64,000 nucleotides of DNA from Phytophthora hibernalis (taxonomy: Eukaryota > Oomycota > Peronosporomycetes > Peronosporales > Peronosporaceae), in the NCBI GenBank assembly GCA_012656075.1, contig JAAKBF010000037.1, positions 124,001 to 188,000 of the forward strand, read 5' to 3'. The first letter of the stretch is position 1; each line of letters starts with the position of its first letter. A model generated the notes under the pieces. That model searched no databases. It was not told the origin of the DNA and saw only the letters and a list, made by a program, of their open reading frames with translations. The translations under genes were made by a program, and so were the position numbers. Positions 21,023-31,675 of this stretch are shown here, in pieces.

Positions 21023-21066
21023 GAATTACTTCGAAGTACATTGTACATGTTGTAGGCGTGATAGAC

Positions 21067-21917
21067 GGGAAAAACTATGGAGATCAAGACTGGGGAGATC
21101 GAGGTCCAAAAGGGGCATGTTGAAATGGCATTGTGCCCAATTTCGCATCGTCAATGTATCTGGTATTAATACATGTAAACGAAGCCGACTATGCTGCTGT
21201 CACTTTCGGAATGACGGCAACAAGTAAAATGGTGAAGGAGATGAAGCCCACTAAACAGAGCGGGGCAATCACGGAGCGGCGTTGTTCCACGTGCAAGAAT
21301 GTCTTCGCCCGGGGCATACTCTAAAAAGCGCCATAAGAAAGAAGCAAACATGCAACCAAGAAGCGGCACACTGCTTTTTAATGCAGCGCGCTGCATAAAA
21401 ACAAATTATGTAGAAAGGAGCAGAAAAAAGAGAGTATATTCGGCTTGCAACGAGAAGGATCACTATAGTTATGGTAGAACAGTGCGTAGATCATGGTTTG
21501 TTGTGCATGTAGTAATTTTTTGTTAAACATTTACGCAACGAAATGATCATGGAGCCGTTTCATTGAGGCCATGCCTCTGGTAATGGCTATGACCCAAATA
21601 TAGCCTATGGGTGGAGTCGTAGTTCGTACATGGAAAATTACTTGTGGCAGCTAGCTTCTAAGCTCGATTTAATTCCGCTGCAGTGACAAGCTCTTCATTT
21701 CGTTTTAGCGCTGCAGACAACGAAACGTAAAGAGTGGTAAAGTCGATAGACTGGATGTAAAAGAATGGGGAACGTCGTCAAAGGTCGAGTTTGTCGTAGT
21801 TTGCCGTACGTTAGAGGCGTTTTTAGTTTTGTACTAATACGTTTTTGGGAACTGTTTTCTTTGTTGTTGATTATGGGTACCTCGATCTCCCCAGCCTCGA
21901 TCTCCATAGTTTTTCCC
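21067..21917. mobile_element. Non-autonomous Mutator-like element (851 bp, 9-bp TSD)
   Basis: Terminal inverted repeats of about 40 bp start GGGAAAAACTATGGAGATC at both ends with two or three mismatches, and the flanks are identical 9-mers GTGATAGAC (21058-21066 and 21918-21926). A 9-bp TSD with TIRs fits Mutator-like elements. The TIR itself holds two copies of GGAGATC-AG. No transposase inside; short plus-strand ORFs at 21133-21324 and 21299-21526 are unrecognised. Inserted 44 bp after the SPIN90-like stop codon. Confidence 0.8.
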
Positions 21918-21926
21918 GTGATAGAC

Positions 21927-22956
21927 AGTGTACTGCCTGGTTTGGTGCAATGATTAGAGATACAGTCTTGAGTTTTGAATTTGTAATAATTATTAAGGTT
22001 TTATGAAACTATTACTCGAAATCCTTGTTTCGGTACTACTACATGTACATGTAGTAGAAACTAGCGTTCTTTGAAAAACATCTTTTGCGCGACCAAGATG
22101 GTGCTACTCCACTCACTTCACTTTGAGCCCGAGAGCTCGTTCGGCAAGTCCTCGGATTCCGCGACGGGCGAGTCCCACGTCATCCCCACGAAGGTCGTCT
22201 CGTACCAGGCGCTACAAGAACAGTGCGGCAGCTAGCTGTCCGTGAAATGGTCGGCCTGATCGTAGAGCTCCTGATAATTATTTATTACAGTAATTTGATA
22301 TATATCGTTAATATACCGAAAGCACACGAACCTTTGCACGTCGAGAGCCTTCACGGTCTTTATATGCCTTCCACACGAGATCTATTGCGATCTCTGGCAT
22401 CCCAATACACCGGTGCACCATTCCGCGCGTTCACCCCACCGCCACGGGGTCTCCTTGGCTCTAATTTTGGAAGATTTAGTATGCGCTCACGATCATATCT
22501 AGGTGAGCATCCCTCAGTCGTTTGCCTCTCACCATTTTTCTGATGGCCGGCAGCATTTAAAGTTAACTGGAGTCGCTAGCTAGGCAAGATCCCTGCATCA
22601 TTTTGCGGGTCGTTTCAGCTCCATCCGCCTAATATTAGCTGAGCGTTAACCCCTTAGTTCCCGTATGTTGTACCGTACAACATAAGAGGTGTATACCCCA
22701 ATTCACTTTTTCCGCAGCATCTCTTGTATGTTGGAGGTCCAACATAAGACCAAGTTATACTTGGTATTTGTAAAGATACACATCACAGTTGAGCACATAG
22801 TCAAACCAAGATATATTGTTTACGAAAATAGTTCAAATGCACAGGCTTAGGTTTCAGTTCGGATCAGTGTGCTAGAGAGGGACAATCCCCATCCCAGGAG
22901 TGAGTGACCTGCAGCATCCAAAAAGCTCATTCTTCAAAAAGCTGAGTCGAGAGAAC
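21927..22956. other. Non-coding stretch with palindromes and one tiny ORF
   Basis: A 45-codon ORF at 22098-22235 (MVLLHSLHFEPESSFGKSS) has a clean ATG but no family. Two perfect hairpins, TGTTGTACCGTACAACA (22666-22682) and TGTTGGAGGTCCAACA (22729-22744), each followed by TAAGA, precede the piggyBac-like gene. CATGTACATG-like palindromic words lie near 22040-22055. Nothing else recognised. Confidence 0.4.
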
Positions 22957-24445
22957 ATGGTTGCGGCGGCCGGCAAGACCCAGCGACGCCAGCTAACTGA
23001 GGAAGAGGAGCGACTATGCCGGATGAGCAACCGCCACGAGCGTCGACTTCTACGAGCGCTGCAGAAGACGATCAGTGACGGTGCTGGTACCGGCGAAAGT
23101 GCGACAAAGCTAACGACTGCAGCTATGGAGATAGCGCAATCTAAAGGTAGTGATCGACCGACGGAATATGCAGAGGGCAAGGAAGTGATGAATGTCCAAG
23201 ATGCTGCTGAAGCCAAGGAAACGACAAGAACGAGGAAGGTGGCAGCCAAGGATGTGGCAGCTTTGTCTAGAAAGAAGGCAGCGGCCAATGAGTTGATTGC
23301 CGCAGTGGAACCGCCGCCAGTTTCGCCAGGTTCCACCGCCGCAGTTGATACCGTTGTGGGCGAAGCGATATCTGATGCGGGGAAGTCGATAACCTATGCC
23401 AAGTATCTTACGACGCCTGATCGAGCACCTTTACCCGCTGAAGATGTGGCCCCGACATCGAGGGCCGGATCACGGAAGCGAACTTCACGCCCCGCATCGA
23501 GAAAGCGCTCTCGTGGCGTACTACAAGACGACGAAGAGGGCGAGGTAAGCAATGTTGACTTTTTTCAACATAAGACTATACTCTACTCGCTGATACCAAC
23601 ACAAGATCTAACATAACAGTGCTGTGGTAATGTTTGTAGGTGGAACCCTGTGACTAAGTCTGTAGCGATGAAGAGAACCGTGACGCAGTGTACGATGTCC
23701 CCTCTTGTATTGTCGACGCCGATCCAAACTTGATGGCAGCCGGGGCGGACCGGTGCACCAGCTAAATTCGGACGTGGATCCGGACCTTCAAGAAGAGCCT
23801 GAAGAAGAAGACGACGGTGACATCTGGGATGGCGATTGGGACATCGGCGAGCTCACGGATAATGAATCGGACTCAGCTTGCGCGGAACTTCCTGGCTCTA
23901 TCTGGCTATCGACAGCAAAGAATCCGCGCACTATCACTGCCATGCGAGATGATGGCTGGGAGTACGGTATGTTATGTTGTATACCTCGTACAGACTGGAT
24001 ACATTTTATACAAAACACCTAACATAACATTTGCTTTCTGTGGACATGTATATAGATCCATCCAAGTTTGGTCTTGATCCAAGTTATGCAGATCTGTATG
24101 ATGGCCCGTCCGGGCCAAGCGACAGTGTGCTCAGTGTTGCCGAAGATCCATTGGCTCTGCTATTCTACTTCCTACCACCAAAGCTGTGGGTCCAGATCGC
24201 AGTGAAGAGCAACCGCTACCACGCGCAGTCTATTTCTCTTCGAGCAAGAACGCTTCGCTCTCAGCAGCGACGGAATGGCTGTGAAATAGAAGATCTCGGT
24301 GAAATCCGTCGCCGGCTCGCGGCAGTGGAGGATATAAAAGCGTGGGAAGTCCTTCGAGTCCTGGCCCTGCTGATAGCGAGGATGTTGGTGCCGATCCGTC
24401 GGGGAATCGCGGCGCACTGGTCGCTCAAGACAGTTGGTGCCCTCC
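22957..24445 (+). pseudogene. piggyBac-like transposase, N-terminal part, truncated
   Basis: ATG at 22957 (MVAAAGKTQRRQLTEEEE). Three exons: 22957-23544, 23640-23966, 24056 onward; introns 23545-23639 (GTAAGC...TTTGTAG) and 23967-24055 (GTATGT...TATATAG). Basic Ala/Lys-rich N-terminus, acidic EEPEEEDDGDIWDGDWD block, then the oomycete piggyBac-like (DDE_Tnp_1_7) lead-in: LLFYFLPPKLWVQIAVKSNRY and LLIARMLVPIRRGIAAHWS. The frame ends at the junction with gypsy copy B before any catalytic Asp. An in-frame TAA near 23655 and one shift near 23760 also break it. Family call rests on the LFYFLP...RY and IARML...HW motifs. Confidence 0.6.
23545..23639 (+). other. Intron 1 of piggyBac-like gene, with hairpin
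   Basis: GTAAGC...GTAG, 95 bp. Contains TGTTGACTTTTTTCAACA (23553-23570) followed by TAAGA, the same layout as two hairpins upstream of the gene. Confidence 0.6.
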
Positions 24446-24457
24446 CGATTGTTGGAA

Positions 24458-25000
24458 TCACCCTTGCAATTGGCGAGCACACAGCTCATGCGTCGATTCG
24501 CTGGGATGTCGCCGTCTCAACTTGAACTGGGCGATTTCTCTCCCCATAATGTCCAATGTCTCCCGTGGGCCTGCGATCACTTCTCCACCGTACTCTGTGT
24601 CGTCAACATCCCTCGACGACTTGATTAATGGCACCACGACTTCATCGGGCAGTTTGGCCATTGAATTGTACAAGTCCAGCCTGATACCGGCTGGTATCAT
24701 GAAGTCGGTACCCAGGATCAGGTCAACTCCAGCATGATGAGGCATGATCCACACCTCGAATTCGTAAACCACTTCCCACCCCAGCGTAACTTTAACGATT
24801 GCGCGAGGTGGTCGCCACCTTTGACTTGGCGATTCCTTGGACATCGATCTTCGTATCGTTGTTGGTAAGTCGCTTCAGTCACAACTTCCTAACGAACGCT
24901 TCGGTCACAGCCGACACGTTCGCTCCGGTATCCAACAAGATTTTGTCCGCTCATCATTCACAGCTCCCATTACCATAGCTCTCATTCTTACTCGGCGATC
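24458..25000 (-). pseudogene. Gypsy retropepsin
   Basis: On the minus strand ILLDTGANVSAV (catalytic Asp-Thr-Gly, near 24945-24910) after a shifted frame, followed by VDLILGTDFMIPAGIRLDL (the conserved ILG-D flap/strand, near 24730-24690). These are the two halves of a single-domain aspartic protease as in gypsy gag-pol. Frame changes near 24935 and 24850. It would cleave the polyprotein. The following RT is absent. Confidence 0.8.
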
Positions 25001-25299
25001 GAATTTCCTCGATGACCACCATCCCAGTCGCTCACCAGGAAGCAGCTTCCATCTCTTGGCTTGACCTATCGAAATCATCGGTCGCTGAGTTCCATCCCTA
25101 CTTCCAATCGCTCGGTCTTCGTCTTCATTCGACTCGCCGATCCCACAACTCTCGTCCACATCCGTTCGTCCGATCCCTTCATCACTCTCATTCTCACTCC
25201 ACTCGTCGGGCCGTTCCACCTCCCCAACAAAAGCAAACACGTAGTTCGCTTCGACTGCTGGTTTGCTGACTGTGGTAGCCCGTTGTTGTCCAACCAGTC

Positions 25300-25971
25300 A
25301 TGGTTGGCGAGCCCAATAGTTTAAATGGCTCGACGAGTAGATGTCCTGAAGATCGTCCGGGACAATGGACTTGTCGACTGACGTCTTAACGAACTTGGCG
25401 AGTTTCTCGAAGCGTCGGAAGAGTTCGCACTGGCCTACTTCGTACTTGCTTGCAGAACTTGCAGCGTCGGCGACAGAAGTGTGCATCATGACCTGCGGCT
25501 CTGCACGCTCCACACGGACCGTATGTCTTCCGCTCTCGGGACCCGTCTCGGCGATTAGCTTGTCCCTTGGGATTCGACGAGTTCTGCTGATATCGGTTGG
25601 AGTCTCCGGTCGTATTGCCGGCGTCGATGTAGTCCGAGTCTTCTTCAGAGTCTTGGTTGAGAACTTCGCTCGCGTCGCTTTCGCCATTCGACGAGTCGTA
25701 GAGGTCGGTGTTCGCCGAGTGTCGAGTACCGCCCACAGGTCGTCGATCGACGCATCTGCAGCGTAACTCGGCGTCTGCTGTCTTCACCCTGTCGACCACG
25801 ACGTTCGTCCTGCTGTTTCTTGGATTCGATTCGGTGATTTTGTTCTCCCTTCTTCTCAACCCGTTTGGCGTCCTCACTGCGACTTGTGCTCAGACGATCG
25901 CGTTGTTTCTTGCGCTTTGCACCGAGTAAGCGCTGGTTGATCACCTTCTCGACCTTCGGAATATCGCTGAG
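25300..25971 (-). pseudogene. Gypsy gag C-terminus with two zinc knuckles
   Basis: Contains an Asp/Glu/Ser-rich stretch (SEEDSDYIDAGNTTGDSN) and then C-x2-C-x4-H-x4-C (CGACRAAGHDAHFC) followed at once by C-x2-C-x3-H-x4-C in the shifted frame (about 25510-25430). Tandem CCHC knuckles are typical of gypsy nucleocapsids. Ends near 25330 before the protease lead-in. Confidence 0.7.
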
Positions 25972-27607
25972 TCATTGTAGGTACAGCAGATACATGATGT
26001 CGTCGTCTCCGCAATTAAGCAGGAAATGTTCGACGTGGTCGGCGGCGTCAGCTCCACCCTTCTTGTACTGGATGTGGACCGTTCGCGCGTAGCCATTCAG
26101 TCGCAGCAAGAAGTCGCAGACATGTTCATTCTCCTGCATCTCGCTGAGTAGTAGCGGGCTCGTACCGACTGGTCGAATTGCGAGCATTAGTAGTCCAGGA
26201 AGGCTTCTGAGAAGATTCCACTTTCGCTGAGTCTTCTTGGGAAGCAGTTGCAACCACCCCTTAGCTGCCTTGCCCAGACTCAGCGAGAATGGTTCACACC
26301 ACTCATCTTGCCGTTTGCACGTCCCCTTCAGCTCGTAGATGAAGCGTTTGATCCATTGTAACGCATCTTCCGACCGGTAGCGCTTCCCGTCAAAGGTCGT
26401 GATCTTCTCAAGCGGCGCATGCGTACTGATTTCAAGACTTGTCCTCGGTCGCTTTCAGCCCCGTCGAAGCTGAGCTGACGGATATGGTCATGAGGCGTCT
26501 CATCGACATCACGGTGCCCAGGGTAATCGTCTTCATCGCTGAGTTGATCATCCCTCCAGGGGATGCAAGTGCTGCGGCGTCCGATCGAATCAAGCGATGG
26601 AGCTCGACGGCTTCTTCAGCAGTGATGAATTCCGCCATCGGGCGTCGAGCTGGCTGATCGCTGGCCTTCTTCGGAGTTTGCATGTGCGAGTCGGCGAAAT
26701 ACGGTGTTCCCTCAGTGCTCCGGAATACACCACGCTTCGTCTCGGGTGTCTTCGGCAACGGAACTTTCGCTGGGTCTTCACTCGGCTCGGGGAAGACGTA
26801 CGGCTCAGTGACGTACGGTTGTGGTGGAGCCACTTTGGTCTCGTCGAGTACTTCAGCTCGGCGAGCCTTGGGTAATTGTCCCTTTGGTCCATCTTGCATC
26901 CCGAACAAGTCTTTCAACTTGCGCTTCCATCTCATCAGCTCGACTCCGACCGTGTGCACACTCCAATAAGTCAGCGCCGGTTCCGACGGCTTATGGCCGT
27001 ACTGGTACCCCATTGCTCGGAGTAATATCGCTGTGTCTTCGACGAGTTGGTCCATCGTTTGGCTATTGACGGGTTGGCCCAGTTCCTCGCTGAGTTGGGC
27101 CCTCTTCGCTTGACACATGTACATTGGAGCGAGCATGTTGATCCACCGGCTGTTGGTCTTCATTTGTTCGACGAGTCGGGCCAGGACTCGGTTTGCCTTC
27201 GGTATTTCGACATTCTTTGTCGCCTTGGGAACAAGCGGCGGTCGGTCGCCTGGAGCCACGTCTTGTTCGTCGTCATCGTCTTCGCTGCGTTCCGCTGCGA
27301 GGTTGCGCTCGACTGGGCGAGCTCCCATGCGGGTCACCTGCAGCGACAACTCGTCGACTTCTTCACGGAGATTGACGACTCTCTTCACGTCGTCATACTC
27401 CGTCCTTTCATCATCATCCTTCTCTTCTTCTTCTTCCTCCTCGCTTCCATGGTCTTCGTTATCGTCGAAGTCGTCGAACTGGACGGAGCGCGTCACCTCC
27501 GCGTCCGCGGCGGTAATGCTGGCTCTCGCCGCGTTCGACTCATCGAGCGGCGATCCTCCGGTCGTCGCCGGGCTTGCGTCGCTCAAACTTGGCGATCCCT
27601 TGACCAT
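25972..27607 (-). CDS. Ty3/gypsy gag (capsid), one frame change
   Basis: The first frame runs open for 391 codons from ATG 27607: an acidic EEEEEEKDDDE tract, a leucine-repeat helix (VVNLREEVDELSLQV) and a long globular N-part (WINMLAPMYMCQAKRAQL, LTYWSVHTVGVELMRWKRK). Near 26440 the frame shifts into the retrotransposon gag core ALQWIKRFIYELKG ... EWCEPFSLSLGKAAKGW (26400-26250), then GADAADHVEHFLLNCG to 25972. Forms virus-like particles of the element. It is the longest open frame of the window's LTR elements, so this copy is comparatively young. Confidence 0.8.
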
Positions 27608-27669
27608 CTTCTCTCACTTGTTGCTCTTAACTTGGTTGTACTTGGTACCTGCGAAAACAACACCCCTGA

Positions 27670-27688
27670 ATCCCGGGTCGCGGCACCA
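27670..27688 (-). promoter_or_regulatory. Primer binding site of gypsy copy B
   Basis: Two bases after the LTR end (minus) lies TGGTGCCGCGACCCGGGAT, starting with the TGG complementary to a tRNA CCA tail. Its complement ends in a T-arm/acceptor-like GAATCCCGGGTCGCGGCA. It identifies 27691-28664 as the 5' LTR and sets orientation. Confidence 0.75.
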
Positions 27689-27690
27689 GT

Positions 27691-28664
27691 TGTGGTGTTG
27701 TGATTCACAGAAAACGTCGTTAGTTCGGCTTCCACGCAACAGCACAACAATTCGCCGAGTCAGGTCGGCGATGTTGGGCTTGCGCAGGGTTCCTGTCGGT
27801 TCCCTTTGCGGTTCGCCCAGCCGGGGTTCAGTTGAGTGTTGTTCCCAACAAGTACCAAGCTCCAAACTCTCCGGAACCTCGCCTGAGCGGGTCAGTCTCC
27901 GTGTTAAACCCTGTGCCCTACACCAAACGATGGACTACAGCACGCGAACGCTTTTACAGGTCACCAGGCGCCGATTACACACAGCTAGGAGGTTACGGTG
28001 TCCTGAGTTGTGCAGACCCACCGGCTCGTCGAGTCGACGAGACTTGTCTCCGCTTGATAGCGAGAAGTGCCCACCCCGGGCCGACCTTGATCTCTTGGCG
28101 CTACCAGACGGCTCCCATTCAAGCTATATCTCGGGAACGACGGCAGACATAATCCAGCACACGCAGGGACTTACAGGAAAAGTGTACGCTGTTCTTGGAC
28201 TTAAAAGATTCTGCTCTGATTGTTATCTCTATGTCTTCGGAGAGCCCCTTCGTGCTCTTCCCTATGGTCTTCTATCAGTCCTTTACACATATCAAATGAA
28301 ATGGAATCGGTATAGATCTCCCGCGACTCTTCGCTCAGCTCCGTCCCTTGGTGTCGAGCTGTTTACCTACCTCTCTGCGACTCTTCGCCCAGATCCTGAT
28401 TTATCCCCAGTTGGTATATCTCCCTCGAGGCATATTCTCGCCAAGTCGACTTTCGCCGAGTCCAACTTTCGCCGAGTCAATTATCGCCGTGTCCGTCCAT
28501 CGCTGAGTCCAGCTAAGTGCGATCAAGTCCGTTCCCTGTTGAGTGCGATGTATCCACTTGGCGGTGTATCCACTTGATCCTCTTGAGTGCGATGTATCCA
28601 CTTGGTCTAGCTTAGGCATCCCTAGTGTAGGGTTATCCAAAATCTGGATTTCACTACACCACAC
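27691..28664 (-). repeat. Gypsy-family LTR B (5' LTR, 974 bp)
   Basis: Minus-strand ends TGTGGTGTAGTG and CACAACACCACA. Contains TCGCCGAGTC word array (28440-28510) and two units of the TATCCACTTGGCGG type (28548-28600). Close by eye to LTR A. Confidence 0.85.
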
Positions 28665-29129
28665 TAGTTACACGGAGCGGTTGACAATTGGTCACGAAAA
28701 TACGGTTATAACGTTTTAACGTGTTGGAAGTGGTAGCAAACGGAAAGCTGGTAGGACCGTGGAATATTTGGAGTTGGCTGCCAACTTTGAGACTTTTGGC
28801 TTCCGCGGGCGGCAATAATGGTGGAATATGGCCCGTTGGTTACCGCTTTGAACAGTCTGAAAGAGTGAAGAGCCATCTACCTGAGCTGCGAAGAAGTGCC
28901 CGTTTGGCTGAGGCAAATGCAGAGGTGGGCGAAGACGACATACTGATGGTGTAGGTCGTGGGGTGGAATTCTCGAACCTATGGAACGGTTGGATATCTAT
29001 GGAATTTGAAATGGTTCGGGAATGGAACGGTGGTGATAAATGGGGAATTTTATTTTTGAAGTTAAGTGAAGCTGGAACGGAACGCTCGAAGGTAAAATTG
29101 GAAAGAAAACGGAATGGAAGCGTTCTACA
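28665..29129. other. Flank of gypsy B, no recognised gene
   Basis: A 77-codon plus ORF (28721-28954) lacks motifs. The stretch 28970-29125 is rich in GGAACGG/GGAAT words, a purine-biased simple-sequence tract. Nothing else seen. Confidence 0.4.
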
Positions 29130-30761
29130 GTGTGGCTAAAGCATCACAGATTTGGACTTGGACGATTTAGGCGACTTGGGGGCGACGGCTTCTTGTCGTC
29201 AGTGTCGGACGATTCGACGTCCTTACCGCCGCCGGATTTGTCGTCGGACTCTTGGGTGTCGTCCTGCGAAGCTTGGGGTCCTTCTTGTTCTTCTGGTCGC
29301 CTTCATCACTGTCTTGGTCGTCTTCGTCATCGGGTTCGAAGTCGGAGTCGTGCTCCTTTTGACGTTCTTGGTCTCGTGGTCGGATTCATCGGTGATACCG
29401 GTGTGGAAGAGACGTCGGATTCTTCATCGACGGCTGCGAGCTTGGATTTCGTTGTTAAAGGAGCTTCGGGAGGCAGCGCGGTGAACTCGCCGTCCTCTTT
29501 GAAGTCCGAGTCGTCTTCTCATCTCTGTGGTGCGGAACGGTTTCTCGGCGAGCGTGGCGACGGACTTGTTCTTCTGCAGTAATCGGGCGACCTCGAGCTG
29601 GGTGGTCTTGAGCGTCTTATTCGTCAACAGTGTCTTCCAGAAGCCGCGTGTTTTGTTGCCTACATAGGATGGATTGGTGGGTGCTCCTTGACGGATGTCG
29701 AGCACGATTCGGGCAAGTGCGCGCAAGGAGAGGCGGAGGTGAGCACTGTGAGTGGGGTAGAGTGCGTTGGACCGTTCCAGCAACTCTGGGATGGAAGCGT
29801 ACCCAACTTCATGTACCGTCTGCTGGTCGGACATCCGTGCTATCACCCTCTCATAACGAGGCCGGTCACGGTTCCACAGAGCCAACAAGTCTTCTTGGGG
29901 CGGATCGTCATCATGGTTGTTCTTGGCGCGCGCGGAATGCTTAGCTGCCTTGCCGCCGAGCCACATCAAGTTGTCGTGGATCTCGTCCTCGAAGCGACGC
30001 ATGAACTCGAAGTAGCCGAAAACTTCAATGTTGTCACTGATGAACTTGAAGCGCTGTTGGTTGGCGATGGTCTTGTGCTTGCGACGGGCTTCAGCCTTGT
30101 CAGTGGGAGCGTAGAGAGCGCAGTCGAAGAAGGTGGGACGGTGCTTCATTCAGAAGCGGTAGTGGGCGAGGTGGAGGTCCTGATACTCGGTGGGGTCATA
30201 CCAGACTCGTTGGCCACGCCACGGATACGCCACTCGGAACGGTACCGTACGGATCTGTGCAGCGACCTGACGAGACCGGCCACGTCTTTCTTGATTGAGG
30301 ACGGGCCTCCGATCGGCAACTCGAACTTGAACAAGGGTGTCTTCAATCTGGACTTGCCTGACGTTTTCTGTTTCTGGACGAATTGGGTTTGTCAGAACTA
30401 CGGGTCACGGGACGCTTGGAAGATCGTGACGTAGGAGCGGGAAGTGGCTGAAAAGGATTGTGAGATGGCGGTTCTCCGGGGTCCTGATTATTGGACGGTG
30501 GCAGCAGAATGACCGGTTTGGTAAGCGTGGCGGGAAGGGCTGGGTCGTCGGCCATGATAGCGAGTGCGAGGTCATCCAGGGCCTTGAGCCCGCGGGATTC
30601 GTTGTTCTCGGTGAGGGCGGGGTGAAGACGGCTCCAGAATTCGTACTGGGCGCTAGTAGCAGTGCCTGGATGTGGGAGTCGTCGGCGTCTTCGACTGCGG
30701 CACGAATGCGGTCGACCGCAACTTCCTTGGGGTCGGGTGACGAGGACGTTGACTTGGCCAT
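29130..30761 (-). pseudogene. Unrecognised gag-like ORF of a retroelement
   Basis: ATG at 30761 (MAKSTSSSPDPKEVAVDRI), then a Pro/Ser-rich disordered region (30560-30340) and a long helical frame open for 241 codons (30149-29424): HRPTFFDCALYAPTDKAEARRKH, FGYFEFMRRFEDEIHDNLMW, ALWNRDRPRYERVIARMS. It then has a Lys/Arg and acidic tail (DDEDDQDSDEGDQKNKKD) toward 29280. Size and architecture (disordered N, helical core, charged tail) recall retrotransposon gag, and LTR-like DNA lies upstream, but no knuckle or enzyme domain is seen. Frame changes near 30540, 30345 and 29455. Function not assigned. Confidence 0.4.
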
Positions 30762-30849
30762 AGCGATGGGAGGCGAGGCTGGGTGTGGTGTGGTGTTGAG
30801 TTTGGGGCGCGGTCGCCAGTCGGCAAGGTTGCCCCTGCTGAAGGAAAGT

Positions 30850-31675
30850 GACCGGCGTGCCCTGATTGGCAGATTACAATCCCCGCACCACAGTGACCAC
30901 GATATTTTAGTGACCGAGGCCTCGGTCGGGTATAATAAATTCCCGGCCGAGTACGAACCCTCGTTTGTACCCATTTCAGTTTCGTACCCTCGGTCTTATA
31001 GAGCCGGGTACAGGATCACATACTGGGATCGGTTCACACTGGATATTTGTATTTAGATATAGGACTAGCTATAGGATCGACTACAGAGGCTCTCAGAGCC
31101 ATAGATCAACAGAAATAAATCAGCGGTCTTCCCCCACAAATCACCAAGGGTTAAGTTCGTCTTCGGTAAGTATAGCTAGCTTATCTTAGGGTCTGGATAC
31201 GCTCGGCTTGTGGGATGCTGGTCATCGAGCCTAAGGTACATTGAACCGAGGGTTTGTTGCTGGTCAGTCCAAGAGATTAGAGTGGCCGAGTGTTGGGAGC
31301 GACGAGAAGCGTCGTTCACCATATATTATAGTGGAACCGAGTGTTCCATACATATTTTACTACCCGCCGAGGTTTTACCTCGGCAAACCGTATTAGGCGA
31401 CAGCCGGTACCCTTCCTTTGAGGGACTGCGCGGGTTCGCGCGAAAGCGCAATATTGCATACTAGCCCTCGCTCGTGGCTAGTGGTGCAGATTATTGGGTT
31501 GGCCTAATACAACCAAGGTGTACAGAGGGTTCACATCCAACCCGGCGTAAGGGATCGTTCCTGGTCTTCAGGTTTGATCCAACGCTCGTTGATCTGACAA
31601 GGAGAAGCAAGTGTTGTTGGTGGGGCTCATACCAATTGGTAGTGAGAATTTTTGCGTGATCCTACACGACAGTGG
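30850..31675. repeat. LTR-like region with TATA box and palindrome
   Basis: Gene-free. Contains a perfect 12-bp palindrome CCGAGGCCTCGG (about 30918-30929) next to TATAATAAA, repeated CCGAG words (31225, 31330, 31365-31380) and, at the right end, CCTACACGACA (about 31661-31671), which reads TGTCGTGTAGG on the minus strand, an LTR-like terminus. Upstream of the gag-like ORF it could be its 5' LTR. No second copy in the window, so boundaries are unproven. Confidence 0.35.

Larger units (their letters stand above)
24446..28664 (-). mobile_element. Ty3/gypsy copy B: 5' LTR, PBS, gag, protease (truncated)
   Basis: Same LTR family as copies A and C. Reads right to left: LTR 27691-28664, primer site 27670-27688, gag from 27607, zinc knuckles near 25500, protease 24990-24560. 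RT onward is missing; the element meets piggyBac-like sequence at about 24445. Confidence 0.8.

Noticed and set aside
27117..28577. 486-codon plus-strand ORF
   Set aside because: It is antisense to gypsy gag and runs into LTR B; composition (Ser-rich, RR runs) mirrors the acidic gag frame and no motif is present.
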